Shown here one piece after another: positions 26,801-40,600 of a DNA stretch of 64,000 nt (within the stretch, counting starts at the first letter, position 1; each line of letters opens with the position of its first letter). The notes beneath the pieces were generated by a model, which searched no databases, was not told where the DNA came from, and worked only from the letters and a program-made list of their open reading frames with translations. Both the position numbers and the translations under genes were made by a program. The stretch lies in the NCBI GenBank assembly GCA_963678705.1, contig OY783221.1, forward strand, positions 930,001 through 994,000. Reading direction: 5' to 3'. Origin of the DNA: Panorpa germanica. Taxonomy: Eukaryota; Arthropoda; Insecta; Mecoptera; Panorpidae.

Positions 26801-29800
26801 TTACTACATAATAAAATAACATTTGAAGAATACTTTGTGAAATTTTCATAAATAAATATCAAGAAATGAGGCATTGACAGCGAATCTCCCCGCTGACGTC
26901 ACAAAAAAAAGTTTCATTGCGGTGCCACTCATAACTCATCACTAGATTTACTGAAATCGAAAAACCAAAATGATTTCATTAGTTGGTAAGTTTCTGCAGG
27001 TAACGCTGTTGAGTTTTTCTATTTTTATTAATTTTTCAATTTTTTACGGTACTTTTAAGTCAAAATACCGATTTCTCATGAAAAAAATCAGAAACTTTGT
27101 TATTTTAAAATACGTTAAAATTTAAAATTTTTGAAAAACTCGACAGCGTTACCTCGGCATTTATGTGAAGAAACAGTGTGCAAAATTTCAAAAGAATCGG
27201 TCCAGTAGATTTTGAGCTAGAGATGACACCGACTCTGAAAAACCTAAGTGTGAGAAAACACGTTTAAAAGTTTCAAAGTAAGACTAAACAAGGCTAGAGT
27301 GGTGAAGACTTAGAACTCTCCAACAGTTTTACTCCAATCGACTTCAAATTTTCACACAATAAAGTTAATATGTTGTACATTAATATAAATAAATAAAAAA
27401 AAAATATAAAAAAATTTAAGACACCTAAAACTTGTGCAGGAATGATTACGCATATTCCCTAATGCTATATACTTTAAATGAATATTAAAACACAATTTTA
27501 TTTAATGGCAATGTCTTTATCATAACCTAATTGTCATCCAGAGTACAGCATCCGCATTTTTTGGTGAATACAAGTACAATGATGTTGTTTTGAATGATCA
27601 TGACTCATATTGTTCACAATCTTCAAATTAAATGATAGCGCGTTTTAAATTATGCATATGACTTACATGTTATCTAAGTGTGTCAACCTAGTTGATATTT
27701 TTGTTTCTGTGGTCATAAAATCAAATTAATGGTTATGAAGGAGGTTATGACCACTTCAGAAGCTGGAACACTTTACTAGTTAATTGAACATAATGTAATC
27801 ACACTAACGGGTCAGCCGCTCAAACAAATTTATTATTTAAATTAAATATTAGTCAAATTTATTACCGTGATGTTGGATTCCATTTTATTATGGTATAAGC
27901 AGAGGTAATATGACATATTTGTCATTTATCTTTCATAAAATTTAGCTATATCATAGCTAATTGCTTAATAGTCAACAACCTCGTTTGAGGAGAGAGTTTA
28001 AAACTTGTTAGCTGGCTACAAGCTAATTTCAAGGTTTATTTTCTATCTGAGAAAGAAGATATTGCTTCCAATTTTCAATATAGAAGCTTTACATTCACAA
28101 AACTAGCAGTTTATGCGCCATTTGACAGACAACAAACTAATACGGGCCACACATTTATTATAATGCAATTTTAATAAACACATGTGGGATATTAGTTATT
28201 TATAATGTAGTTGTACAGCCAACATTTGTCATTAGATAAAAAAAATGATACTTAAATACATGAACTAGTTCTAATATGTGAACTACAGTCTGAGAGCGAA
28301 CGCGCAGAGTGTCAAAGGCGAGGGCTGGGTCCCGTTAACAATTATTTCACGACTACATGGAGATTGAGAAGCTTCTGTTTTTATAATATATATAGAAGTA
28401 TATCCGGTATGCAGATTTAGTCGCTCATTCCGCATACTAGCTCCATATCTGTGCTCAATTCCGGGCGTGGCAGCAGTCAATGTTTTGATATTTTTTTGGC
28501 ACCCACTGTTAATAACGGTGCAGATTCTAAACTAGATCCTAAATTAACATTTTGCAACATAAATTGTCAGGTTAACAACTCAGTAGTGGGATTAGTTACT
28601 TTTTGATACTCGGTGTACGTTTATTAGCATTAGCATAAATGTAAATAGACATATATCTTAAGTCAATGTCCTTGTATCAATAGTATAAACTATTGTTTAA
28701 TGGTTAGAAGATTTCTAAAGTTCTTAGCTAAGCGGACCATACCGCTGCTTAATATATAAGTATATATCTATAGATAGAAGCAACCTTCAAACGATTTGTG
28801 TCAAAATTTCATGACATTCCGACCATTAGTTTTTCGGCTACAAGCATTTTAGTGACGCTACTTTTGTATTTTCAAAAAAAATGAAAAATACCATTTAAGC
28901 AAATCAATGGTGTGCAAGTGTTATTCGGACTTAGTAAGATAAAAAACACTAACCTAAACATAGATAATTTTTAAAGTAAATTATTTCTCAGTTAGGAAAA
29001 CTAATAGATTACGCCCAAAAATAAGTGTGAAACAACGGATAAAATGCTGGTAACATAGTTTTGAACATTAACATTTTAAATGTAAAACAAGGTAATTTAC
29101 ACCGTACGATATAAATATTTATAAAACAATATTGCTACATAATTTAATAAACGTAGTTTGTTTACAAAATAAAATGTCAACAATGAGAAACAGCTCATAA
29201 CGGCCTAAATCTGTATAAAGTGAAGTCTAAAGGTAACCGTCCACTGTTCAGTATGGTGAAACACAATGAGAGGGGATACATTTACCGTACAAGGATTTGT
29301 AACATATGTTAAAAGACGACGGGGTGCGGTGGAGTTCCATCTCACTGTCTTTAGACCTTAATATGATGTTCAATGACTTCTTTACTGATAAGTGAACGCT
29401 TACCTTAAGTCTGCTGAATGTAAATAAAAGGGAAACAGTCGTACCAACACAGAAACGTGTAAAGACCTATGTACCATTAACACTAAAATCTAAAACTATG
29501 TAAATATTGATTGTACGGTAAAACAAATATGATAATTACGATGATTACATACAAAATCTAAACAAATAAATGTGTGACTTGTGCCATGGTGTCTGCCATA
29601 GAGTAGAAAGGTATTTTAATCATTTAAAAGTGTCAAGTTGAAAACGTAATGGCCGTTCAACTTTATAAACAGAACGCACCAACTTAATTATAATCGGAAT
29701 CATCAATTTAGATATGGATTTTTATTGTCCTAGATACATGAGCATCAATCACTGCTTTAATTTAGTTTTGTATTTAATTTAAATAGTTTAGCATATGGCA

Positions 29801-32800
29801 ATACGCGTAGTCATTTACAGTTTCATTTTTAATTAAATTTATTTTTTAAGTTTTCTTGTTTTTATTAGAACCTAACAAGGTCCAATGTTTTAAATTAAAA
29901 ATATTAAATTAAGGAAAACTGTATTATATTATAACCTCCAAAATGTGACTGTCAAAATGCAGTAGGATTTACTTTTAAAAGAAGTTTAATGTCAGTTTTT
30001 AAAAAATATAGAAGTGAAAACAATTTCTATTACTAATTGATATTAAAAATTATATTACTAACGATGCATATACGCACCACCTAAATTAACTAAACTTAAA
30101 TTAAAACACAAATGTGAAAAGGAATGCTTAAATGAAAACCTGAACTCTAGACTACAATATTAAATAAAAACAGTAAATTAAATATCAAAACAGTGAGTGG
30201 GAATGAGGCTTAATAGTCACACGTCTAGAAATATTGGACCAATTGTAAATTTTGGTCTTGAATTTTGTTGTTGGTTAATATTTTAAAACTGCTCTTCTTT
30301 CGATTTCAGACCAAATGTTTGCCGATCTCGATACAAGATTTATTGCTGCCCTGGATGGACCAAGCACCCAACATCGAAGCAATGTATAATCCGTAAGTAA
30401 TAATAATGATCTTTATATAAAAAACTATGTAGATTGCATGAAATTCAACTCCAAAAACATTTGCGTGTTTACGTTGGATTTAATTACGGAAGGCGACGCC
30501 CAAAGATTACCGCCTTCAACCAGAAACTCATTGAATTAATCACAGTACTTATTTACTTTGTATTAAATTACTTGTGATTGATTTATTAAGCACAGTTCAA
30601 TTAACTTTGCGTGCCACTCCTAATTATAAATTGCACGGATGAAAATCTTATAAAGCTAAGCGTCGACTATTCAGCACGAAACGAGGATAAATTTTTATAC
30701 GAATAAACATACTTCCCGTCCCTTCACGTTTCAATCAAAAATGCGATACGATTACTGCTTTCTGTGCTGAATAGACGACGAATTTGCCAATTTCACAACC
30801 AACAATAACGTGATCCTCCTACTGATTGAGGCTTTATAATAATTAAAACGCTAGTTGTAAATACTTCTATTGTATCTAGTTATAATTGCTAGTGTAAGGG
30901 CAAATTAGTTTGTCTATTTTTTCCAAAGATAGTCACAATTTCAAAAGGCACAACTAAATAACAATGCTCATAGAGTCTCAAAAGAAAATAAAGTAAAGAT
31001 AGTAAAAAATAGTTGCGTTAATTTTTCTAAAAGCAATTTTTATTTTCAGCTGTTTGTTCGCGGAGTTGTGGTAACACTGGAACATGCATCAAACCTAACA
31101 TCTGTCTGTGCGAAGGTGGTTCAGTGTCTTCGATTTGTGGACAAGGAAATAAACAAATTGGTGAGTTATAACAATTACGGATACTAAAACCTTATTTAAA
31201 CTGCATCTATGAACAAAGTAGGATAGTAATAAAGTATTAGAGCAAGAATCCATATTTAAACGTAGGAACACATAAATGCTCGGGAAATAAGTATACTCGA
31301 TACATTTCCGATGCTGAGTCATATCACCTAGTACAACTTCCTACTAGATGAACACCTGTTGTCTTATATATGAACAACACCGCTGCCTTAGTCTTATGAC
31401 TACATATTTCGTAAAATCAATTAATTCAAACTATGACAAAAAGAAATTGGCAGATTGAAGAAGAGAACCCGATAATCAGACGTTAAAAACCTCAGTTTAT
31501 TAAATTATTCTATAGCAGACCCTCTCATAACGCGGATAATACGCTTACGTGTATATTTTTATAAATAAGATACGTTGTACGTTGTGGAATTCGCGTTATA
31601 GGAGGGTTCACTGTATAGTCTCGGATTTAAACCCCGCCCATTTATTAATGAAATGCTTCAAATAATCGAACAGAATTAATAAATTTCCTGTAAGATTTCA
31701 ATGAAGCAAACTTATACGACTTAAATATAAAGAAATGCAACAAGTGTCAAACATGCACAGTATATTTTCATCCCAACACCAAAAGAGCAGTGGTTTCCAA
31801 ACTGTTGGCATTGGCACTTAAGGTGCGCGGGAAGCAATAATATTCAATATCGTTAGTACATAATATAATTCCCTACCTACAACCTATATCTATATAAAAA
31901 TTACCGAAGATTTTAATAAGAAAAAGAGGGTAAGATAAAGGGGGGAGGAAGCGCGAGAGGTAGTACGTTGCTACTTTATTTGTAGCTAAGTAAAGTTTGG
32001 AAACCACTGAAAAATTTAAAAATCACTCACCGAGCTCATTGTTACTGCAATTGATACCATGAAGTGAGCTGCAAATAAAAAAAATTAATTAGACAAATAT
32101 TTAAAATAAATTAAGCAAAATATTGTGTGGTGCGACAATCACCTTTATCTTAATATCCTGGTGCAAGATGACTTCAGCCGCTAAAGATGAACTGCTACGG
32201 ATATCCTCCAAGAAATCTGCAACAAGAAAATCTTAGCTTAGAAACATATTAAACAATCTTTAAAATTTTCATAAAAATATTTTATTTACCTGAAAATAAA
32301 ATAGCAAATTCCCAAATGATTTCTTATAAATTGAGTAGGCTGATGGAAAAGTCTGGAGCTGGTTCTGTAACAACAGAAAGACTTGGTTAGAAAAATTACT
32401 ATCAATGTTAGATAATAATATATCTCCATTGCAATTTTAAATTACCTTTCTTTTGAAAGTCCACCGCACGAAGGCTCCCATCCGCCTCTACTTCCGTACT
32501 TCACAATTTTTTTTAAAAAAAATTATTTTTATTCACTATTTGTTTAATCACTTTTGTCCATTGTTTATTACCACTTCCACTTTTATTTAGACGCCCGCAA
32601 AAACTAATTTTTAATTTAATTAAAATATTTTAAATGTTTATTTAAATTATGATAGACCTCCACAATGTAGATATTTTAGGAATATAACTGTAGGTTAAGA
32701 AAGATCAAAAAATAATTTCTAATACCCCTCCCCCACTATACATTTAATTTAGTTTAATTTAAAATAATATAAAACTACTATAAAACAATTAGACAAAAAA

Positions 32801-34584
32801 CTGGGATGCAATTTTCAACTACAAAGAGTCCTATAAAGTTACTATATTGTAAAAATCTATCATAATTAATTATTATTGATTGATAACGAAATTTCAAATT
32901 ATCAGCAGCCCACGGCGTCGCGACGCTGCAACACGCACTAACGTAAGCTGTAGGAAAAAAGAACAGATCCACCCACCACAAAATAAGAACCCATCCAATC
33001 CATTAATGGTTTGGCGACACTTGTTGCATTGAATCAATACCACCACCAATAAATAAATGAAAATTACTTACGATCTGAATTCTGCTGCAAATAACATCAC
33101 AGCGCCACTATAGCATTCTTCGTAGTAGCCTTGTTGTTGTTCTATAAGAATTCAAAATAAAGTTTTTTAAAAAAAGATAAATTAACTTTTCAAATATCTA
33201 AAACAAAAATCTATTTAATTCAGGGACGTACAATTAATTAAATAAGAAAAGACCGCAACACTTTCATATAGAACGTAAGATGATAAAGTAAACGAAAATA
33301 ATTATTTTAAATAAAAATAATAAACGCATGATTTAATTCATTAAATAAACAATAGAAAAGAACAACTTACGTTTCAATATTCACTAGAGTGCCGTCGGGT
33401 CGTCAACGAGCGTTGAGATCCCCAGGTGCAGCGCTGGACGCTCGGGAACACAGCGCGTACACCAGCTCCAGCAGCAAAGCGTCGGGACACCCAGCATGTC
33501 CTAACCTGCAAATACAATGAAATACATGTTGTTGTTTACAAAACTAATTATAATAATTATATTAATGACAGCTGTACTGAAATTTACGGATAATATGTTT
33601 CTATTGATGAAATACATTGAATAATATGTAACTAATATAATAAAATAACAATATACTTACAAAGTAGACCATTCCACAGTGGTCCAAAAGGTTTTATAAA
33701 AGGAATTCGAGTATATTTATTTTAATACGACTCCAATATAACACGTCACCACACTGTGCAAAAAATAATGAACACTAATTTTACAAAAAATTTAGTTTTA
33801 GAGGTAAAATTACGCTTGTAACTAATGACCAATTAGTCTTAGATTATGTATTTAACAATTTTAAGTGGTTTTTAAAACATGAATCAACGATTTTGATTTT
33901 TTATAACTATTTTTGTGAACATACTCCTGATTACATAACTACCGGCTTCCATTACAAAACACTACTAATTGTTCGCGAAGATGGCCGCCAAAGGTCTGAA
34001 CAGCTGTTCAGAAAAGTTAGGTTAATCGCACGTAGAAGAAAATTTTATAATTATTATATTAATTATTTACGCGCGTATTTTAAATAGAGTTTGAATTATT
34101 ATTTCATGATTATAGTTATTTTTGCTTTTATATTTTATACAATTGGAAATGTATTTAATAATTTTATTTGAAATATTTTAGTAGAATAAATGAATATAAT
34201 TTATTTTCGTGGTCGTTACGTATGTAAGCAAGCATGATGTAACATGTTAGATAATACATCGGCATCTTTTATCGGTACTACGTATTGATTGAGACAGTTT
34301 CGTATGTTTAGATAAAAATGCGATAAAAATCAGGATAAACCTTTATATTTGAGTCTAGGTTCACAAAAGGAACAGAATATTTTATTTATTTATTATTTTT
34401 GAAACCACAGGTCAAATGCCATGCAACTGTAAACGCACATAATGTTTTCGTTCTAGTGCGCAAAGGATTATGCCATTTACCGCCCGTAGTCGGTAAAAAA
34501 AGAGCTTGTAGGGTTTTAAGAGTTTAGATTTTATATGAATAGATGTCATTACCATCGACGCATTGAAATCTTTAAACCCATATA

Positions 34585-34678
<94 letters not shown>

Positions 34679-37600
34679 TATTCTTCATCAGTCAGTTAGT
34701 CGGTAAAAAATATTTATTTTATTGTATTTTATGATATTTCTTAACTAACAAATATACAATAAAAATAAAAACATTTGATTTGATAAAGAAGATTGTCCCT
34801 TTCCCTTTCTGTAACTATAGAGCCCCGCCAGAATTAAGGCCGAGGCCGCTCATTCGAGACAACAGACAATTAATCATGTATCGAACATTATTTGAACCTT
34901 CTCCAATACGTGAATGATATTTGTTTTAGATTTAACCCTACTTTTTAAGATAAGGCAATTCAAACTCAGTGTCGACCCTCTGTCGGCGTATACAAACATT
35001 AATTTAATTGAAATTACTAACATAATTAATAAAACAGTTTGATAAAATCAATAAGTTATTGTTCTAAAATTAGATTAATGATACTAAGACCGTTTTTGAT
35101 TAATCGGTTTTAAATAGGGGTTGATTTTATTTGATAAATTTAAATAGTTAAATGTGGCGGCGTTTAAACTAACACGAATACATAAACACATTCTATTCAG
35201 ACTAAAAGCAGAAACAGACTATTGTTATTACGCACAGAAGGTTTATCTCAAGATCAAGTCGTTTCAAGGTGTAAGCTACTTTTAAAGACGATACTCCTTT
35301 CAGAATTCTTCTACAATCATCTAAACCGATATCTCTAATTCTGTTAACGGATATTAAAGTTTTCTGATTAAAATATAGGAGTAATAAATTATGATGCAGT
35401 AATTCTGAAATATACGTACATATATACATAGATGTTTTTATAAATAAGAATAATTCATTATAAATTAGAATCAAAATTATTGTTAATTAAATTTATTTCA
35501 ATTATTTCTCTTTAAATATTTTTATCGTGCAACATAGTAAATTTATTTAAACATTATTTTAATTTTAATTTGTGTAACTATGGCAACAACACATTGGAAT
35601 GTTGTTTACATTAGAACACCTGCGTCGAGATCGGTAAATCATAACAAATATTTTGCAATGTTTCTTTTTAGAGAAAATTTTTATAATGTATTAGAGCAGT
35701 GCATAGTTTTATTTTAAAAATTTATATGTAAATGAAAAAGACAGCAATATTTTTTTAAAAATATTTAAAAAGTAAACAATTGAAATTAATGTTAGGGTTA
35801 GTCGGGGGATGTGTTACAGATAAAGACGGTCTTGAGACACTCCGTTCGACTGCCTAATAATAGACTGTTGAAGAAAAGAGATGAATATAGTTTCCATTTT
35901 AATCTAAAAAAATAATTATTAATTTGCAAGTTGAAACTTGTTAGGTGTGTGGGTGGTTGGGTGCTGATAGTGTGGAAAGGGGGATTGTGGTTGTACAAAA
36001 TCAGTCAGATTTAAAATTTGAGTTTATTACGTTCTGTACATTATACATTAAAATACAAACTATATTTTAAATAAATTTATTATTGTAAGAAATAATTTGT
36101 TTTAACTGAGAAATAAAAAAATGAATGAATGAAATTTCATATACAATAGTAATACATAATAAAACTTCTTAAAAGATCTCATTATCAAAACTAATAATGA
36201 AGTTATTGTGCTTGAATAAGTCAATGTACTGAACAAGAATGTAAAATATGTATTTCTTCCTAAAGCATAACACATAGCACTCACACATGTGATTTTAAAT
36301 CATAATTTTATGTTGTCTTCATTTACCAATTGTTCAGTTGATTGTTCTGTTATACCGACAAAATAATATTATGGTATTCATGAATGTATTAATCATTCTT
36401 ATATAGTTAGGCCATCTATTCATGTAAATAATATACAAACATGTGGAATAATAAAATATTAATCATTGAGAGAATGCTGTGTTAATAGTTGCCTAAGTGA
36501 ATATTATTAGGCGTACACATGTTTAAATTAATTGTATGCGGCTTGTATGATATATATTTGTTAGGAGGCTGTACTCAATGCATATATAGACTAAATACAA
36601 TCATACTGTTGAGAAATATGACCACACGGAACCAAATTACACACACAAAACAGACCATTTATTAGCTTTTACAGTATTCTGTTAGTTTTTTGCTCATGAA
36701 AATAATTCGAATCGTTACATTCAACAGTTTCAAAAAACAATTAAATAAGTCATTAACCTGCCTCTAAAGATTAAATCTTTTGTTTTATCGCTGGTCTATT
36801 ATTATCGTAACAGTATTCTACCAGCTCCTGATTCTATTTCTCGCACAATTATATTTATCGTGGTGGTATGAATATAAAGATTACGATACACAATTGGTTT
36901 TAATAATACAACAGGACAATCAATAGCTGTTTTTGCATAAAGATAAAGTCCATAGAAATAACAGTAACATTGTTACGTAATCAATGACATTTTACTTCCG
37001 TAACCCTTTCTTTTACTTTGTGAATTCTAATGTAAAATGATTTATATTTATATTGCTATTACAAATTATTAAATGGAGTAACTAGATACAATTAGTGTAT
37101 CTGTAAAAGTGAAGAGACATTGTTCACATAAAGCAGATACTGACAAATATAATATTTCCTTGTAAATGAATTAAATGAATCTTAAAGTTTAGAGAAATAA
37201 TAAGATTCCGCAACTACTCTTACACTACAAGAAAGTTTTGAACAACTGAATTATTTTTCAGATGGACAACATGATTCAACTTGTGGAGCAATTTGCATGA
37301 ATGGAGGAACCTGCAAGGATACTAAATGTATTTGTCGTCCTGGATATACCGGCGAATATTGCGCTGAACGTGAGTGTCCTTAGTTTTAATAAATTTCAAC
37401 TTCATTTTTAATTTGTAAATACATTTTTACATATTTAGCTATCTGCCGAGAACCTTGTCTCAACGGTGGACGTTGCATTGGACCTGATAGGTGCGCCTGT
37501 GTTTATGGATTCACTGGAAGAAGATGTGATGCTGGTAAATTTATGACTAAGATATTATTAATTAACATGCAGGTTTTATTTACCATATTTTATAACAGAC

Positions 37601-40600
37601 TACCGTACTGGGCCATGCTATACAAACATCAAAGGCAGTCTCTGTGTCAACCAATTAGATGGTGTTGTTTGTACCAAAAATTTGTGTTGCGCAACTGTTG
37701 GTAAAGCTTGGGGGCATCCTTGTGAAAATTGTCCAACTCATCTTGATTGTGAGCAAGGATACTTAAAGAACCTTCAAAGCGGACAATGTGTTGGTAGGTT
37801 TCAAAACTCTGAAAATAAATTATTATTTAAAAAAATATATTGAAAATTTATTTTCTAGATATTGATGAGTGCCAAGCCATACCTGGTTTATGTGAAGGCG
37901 GGAAATGTATTAACACGCAAGGCTCGTTTGTCTGTGAGTGTCCTCCAGGACAAGCAAGAAGTCTGGACACAAATCAGTGCGAAGACCGGAACGAATGTCT
38001 GGAAGAAGGAGTATGTGATGACGGAAAATGTGTAAACACAGACGGAGGATTCTACTGTTTGTGCAACCCAGGATTTATTCAAAGTCCTGACAGGTTGTAC
38101 TGCATCGATGGTAGACAAGGCAATTGTTACACAGATTCCCAATGTTACAAAAGTCTTTCAATTCGGTTATCGAAACGAGATTGTTGCTGCGGACGGAACA
38201 TGGGAAGAGGTTGGGGGGATCGTTGCATGGAGTGTCCAGCCTATGGCGAAGACGAATACTACAGATTATGTAGGGGGCCGTACTCTCCGAATATCAACGG
38301 AAATGTAACCACCAGGTATCTACATCCAAGGCCATTGATCAGTAATATTACTCATCCTGTCGATGAATGCGCGCTGAGAAGAAATATTTGCGGAGGCGGT
38401 GATTGTATAGACACTCCAGAGGCTTACGAATGCGAATGCCACCCCGGATATAGACTAAACAATAATTACTGCACTGATATTGACGAATGCGCAGAAGGCA
38501 ATTGTCGGGGAGGGTATTGTACTAATTTACCGGGTAGTTTTCAATGTGATTGTCCTCCAGGATTTGACGTTTCCCCAGATGGAAAGTTCTGCACGGATCA
38601 CGATGAATGTTCAGAAAGTGGGATGTGCAGTAACGGCATCTGCATTAACATGGATGGAAGCTACAAGTGCCAATGCAGAAATGGATTCACTTTATCACCG
38701 ACTGGACGTGCTTGCATTGACATAGATGAGTGCTATGAGAATCCGCGCATTTGTTTGAACGGCCGTTGCGAAAACACGCAGGGGTCTTACAGATGTTCTT
38801 GCCGAAAAGGTTTTACTGAATCAAACGATGGAGGTTTCTGCGTAGACATGGATGAGTGCTCAACAAGTGGCATGTGTGACCACGGGAAGTGTGTAAACAT
38901 GGAAGGATCGTTTAAATGTCTTTGTGATTCAGGATATAGGATCGGACCTGATGGACATCATTGTGTAGATATAGATGAATGTGTTAACAGTCCTTGTCAA
39001 GATGGTCGCTGTATTAATTCTCCCGGTAGCTTTAGATGTGAATGTAAACCTGGATTCAATCTGGGACCTGATGGTAGAAGTTGTTTGGACACACGAAGAG
39101 ACATGTGCTACTCACAGTTCAAGGAAGGTCAATGTATTAATCCATCAAATATGGCTATTACGAAATCTAGTTGTTGTTGTTGCGCTTCTGGCCAGCAAAT
39201 TGGTTGGGGCACAGGTTGCCAACCTTGTCCAATGCCTGGGTCACCTGATTTTGAACAACTTTGTCCTCACGGTCCTGGAATGACACATCAAGGAGTCGAT
39301 ATCAACGAGTGTTCACAAAATCCAACTGCTTGTCAAAATGGAGCTTGTGAGAATTTAATTGGTACTTACCGATGTATTTGTAACCCAGGTTTTGAAGTTG
39401 ATGCAACCGGTAAAATCTGCACAGATATTAACGAATGCGAAATAGAAGACTACGTCTGTTCTGGGGGTAAATGTCGTAACACTCCAGGAAGCTTCCAGTG
39501 TATTTGTCCTCCTGGAACACAACTTAACGTTGAGAGAAGTGTGTGTGAAGATCTGAACGAGTGCAGCGAAATAGGACATGACGCATGCGTCAACGGAAAC
39601 TGCATTAACACACATGGCTCCTATGAGTGTGAATGTGAGCCAGGATACGTTCTAGACAACACAGAAAGGATTTGTATAGACAATAGAAAAGGATCTTGCT
39701 GGACAAGGATGGTTGGTTCACGCTGCGAGAATAATTTACCAAGATTTATATTAAAAAGCGAATGCTGTTGCTCTGTCGGTATTGCTTGGGGAAGTCCTTG
39801 CGAAAGATGTAATCCTCATGAATGCGAATGCCCTAAAGGATACGCTAAGGTTAGTACATTTCCTTCGCTTCTTCTATTCTAGTATGTAAATAACAATATT
39901 CTAAGAGAAATCGTTTCCACACACAGACTGACGGCAAATCGTGCTCGGATATTAATGAGTGCGAGTTGAACTCTGACATTTGTCGTGGTGGTGGAACTTG
40001 TGTCAACACTGATGGAAGCTTTACCTGCACGTGTCCTCCAGGTCTTACATTAGACCCTTCAGGTAGGAATCACAATCAAATATAAATCATGGATAGAGAA
40101 TATCTGTAAACAACTTTATCCCTTAGGGACAACTTGTCTGGATATGCGGGAAGAGTATTGCTACTTGGATCATAAACATGGACAATGCACAAATCCTTTG
40201 GAAGGACTCTTCAATAAGAATTTATGTTGCTGCTCTTTGGGTAAAGCTTGGGGCGGAGATCGATGTGAGGCATGTCCTAGACCAGGAACGCAAGCTTTTG
40301 CTGAGTTATGTCCGAAAGGTCACGGATTCTTAGACAGGAAGGATATCAACGAATGTACAGAATTCCCAGGCATGTGTCACAATGGACGGTGCAAGAATTC
40401 TATCGGTAGTTACAGTTGTCGGTGTAATTTGGGATACGCGCTTGATGAGAAAAACGTTAAATGTAACGGTAAGTGTCTACCACATTAAAGATAAACTAGC
40501 GTTTATCCCCGTCGCAAGCGACGATTGTCTTTTATGTGTGAATTGAATTTCATTTCAAATTTTAATTCCATTTCTAAATTGAAATCATTGCAATCTTTCT

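Noticed and set aside
28283-28480. 65-codon minus-strand frame in a less AT-rich island
   Set aside because: No family features and no partner exons. Recorded only as an island in intron 1.
33371-33505. Insulin-like B-chain reading of a GC-rich antisense block ([14 protein letters not shown])
   Set aside because: There are 12 residues between the cysteines instead of 11, no signal peptide or A-chain was found, and a stop follows soon after.
37888-39615. Minus-strand and alternative-frame ORFs across fibrillin exon 7
   Set aside because: The real frame shows dozens of conserved EGF and TB motifs. The others are shadows.
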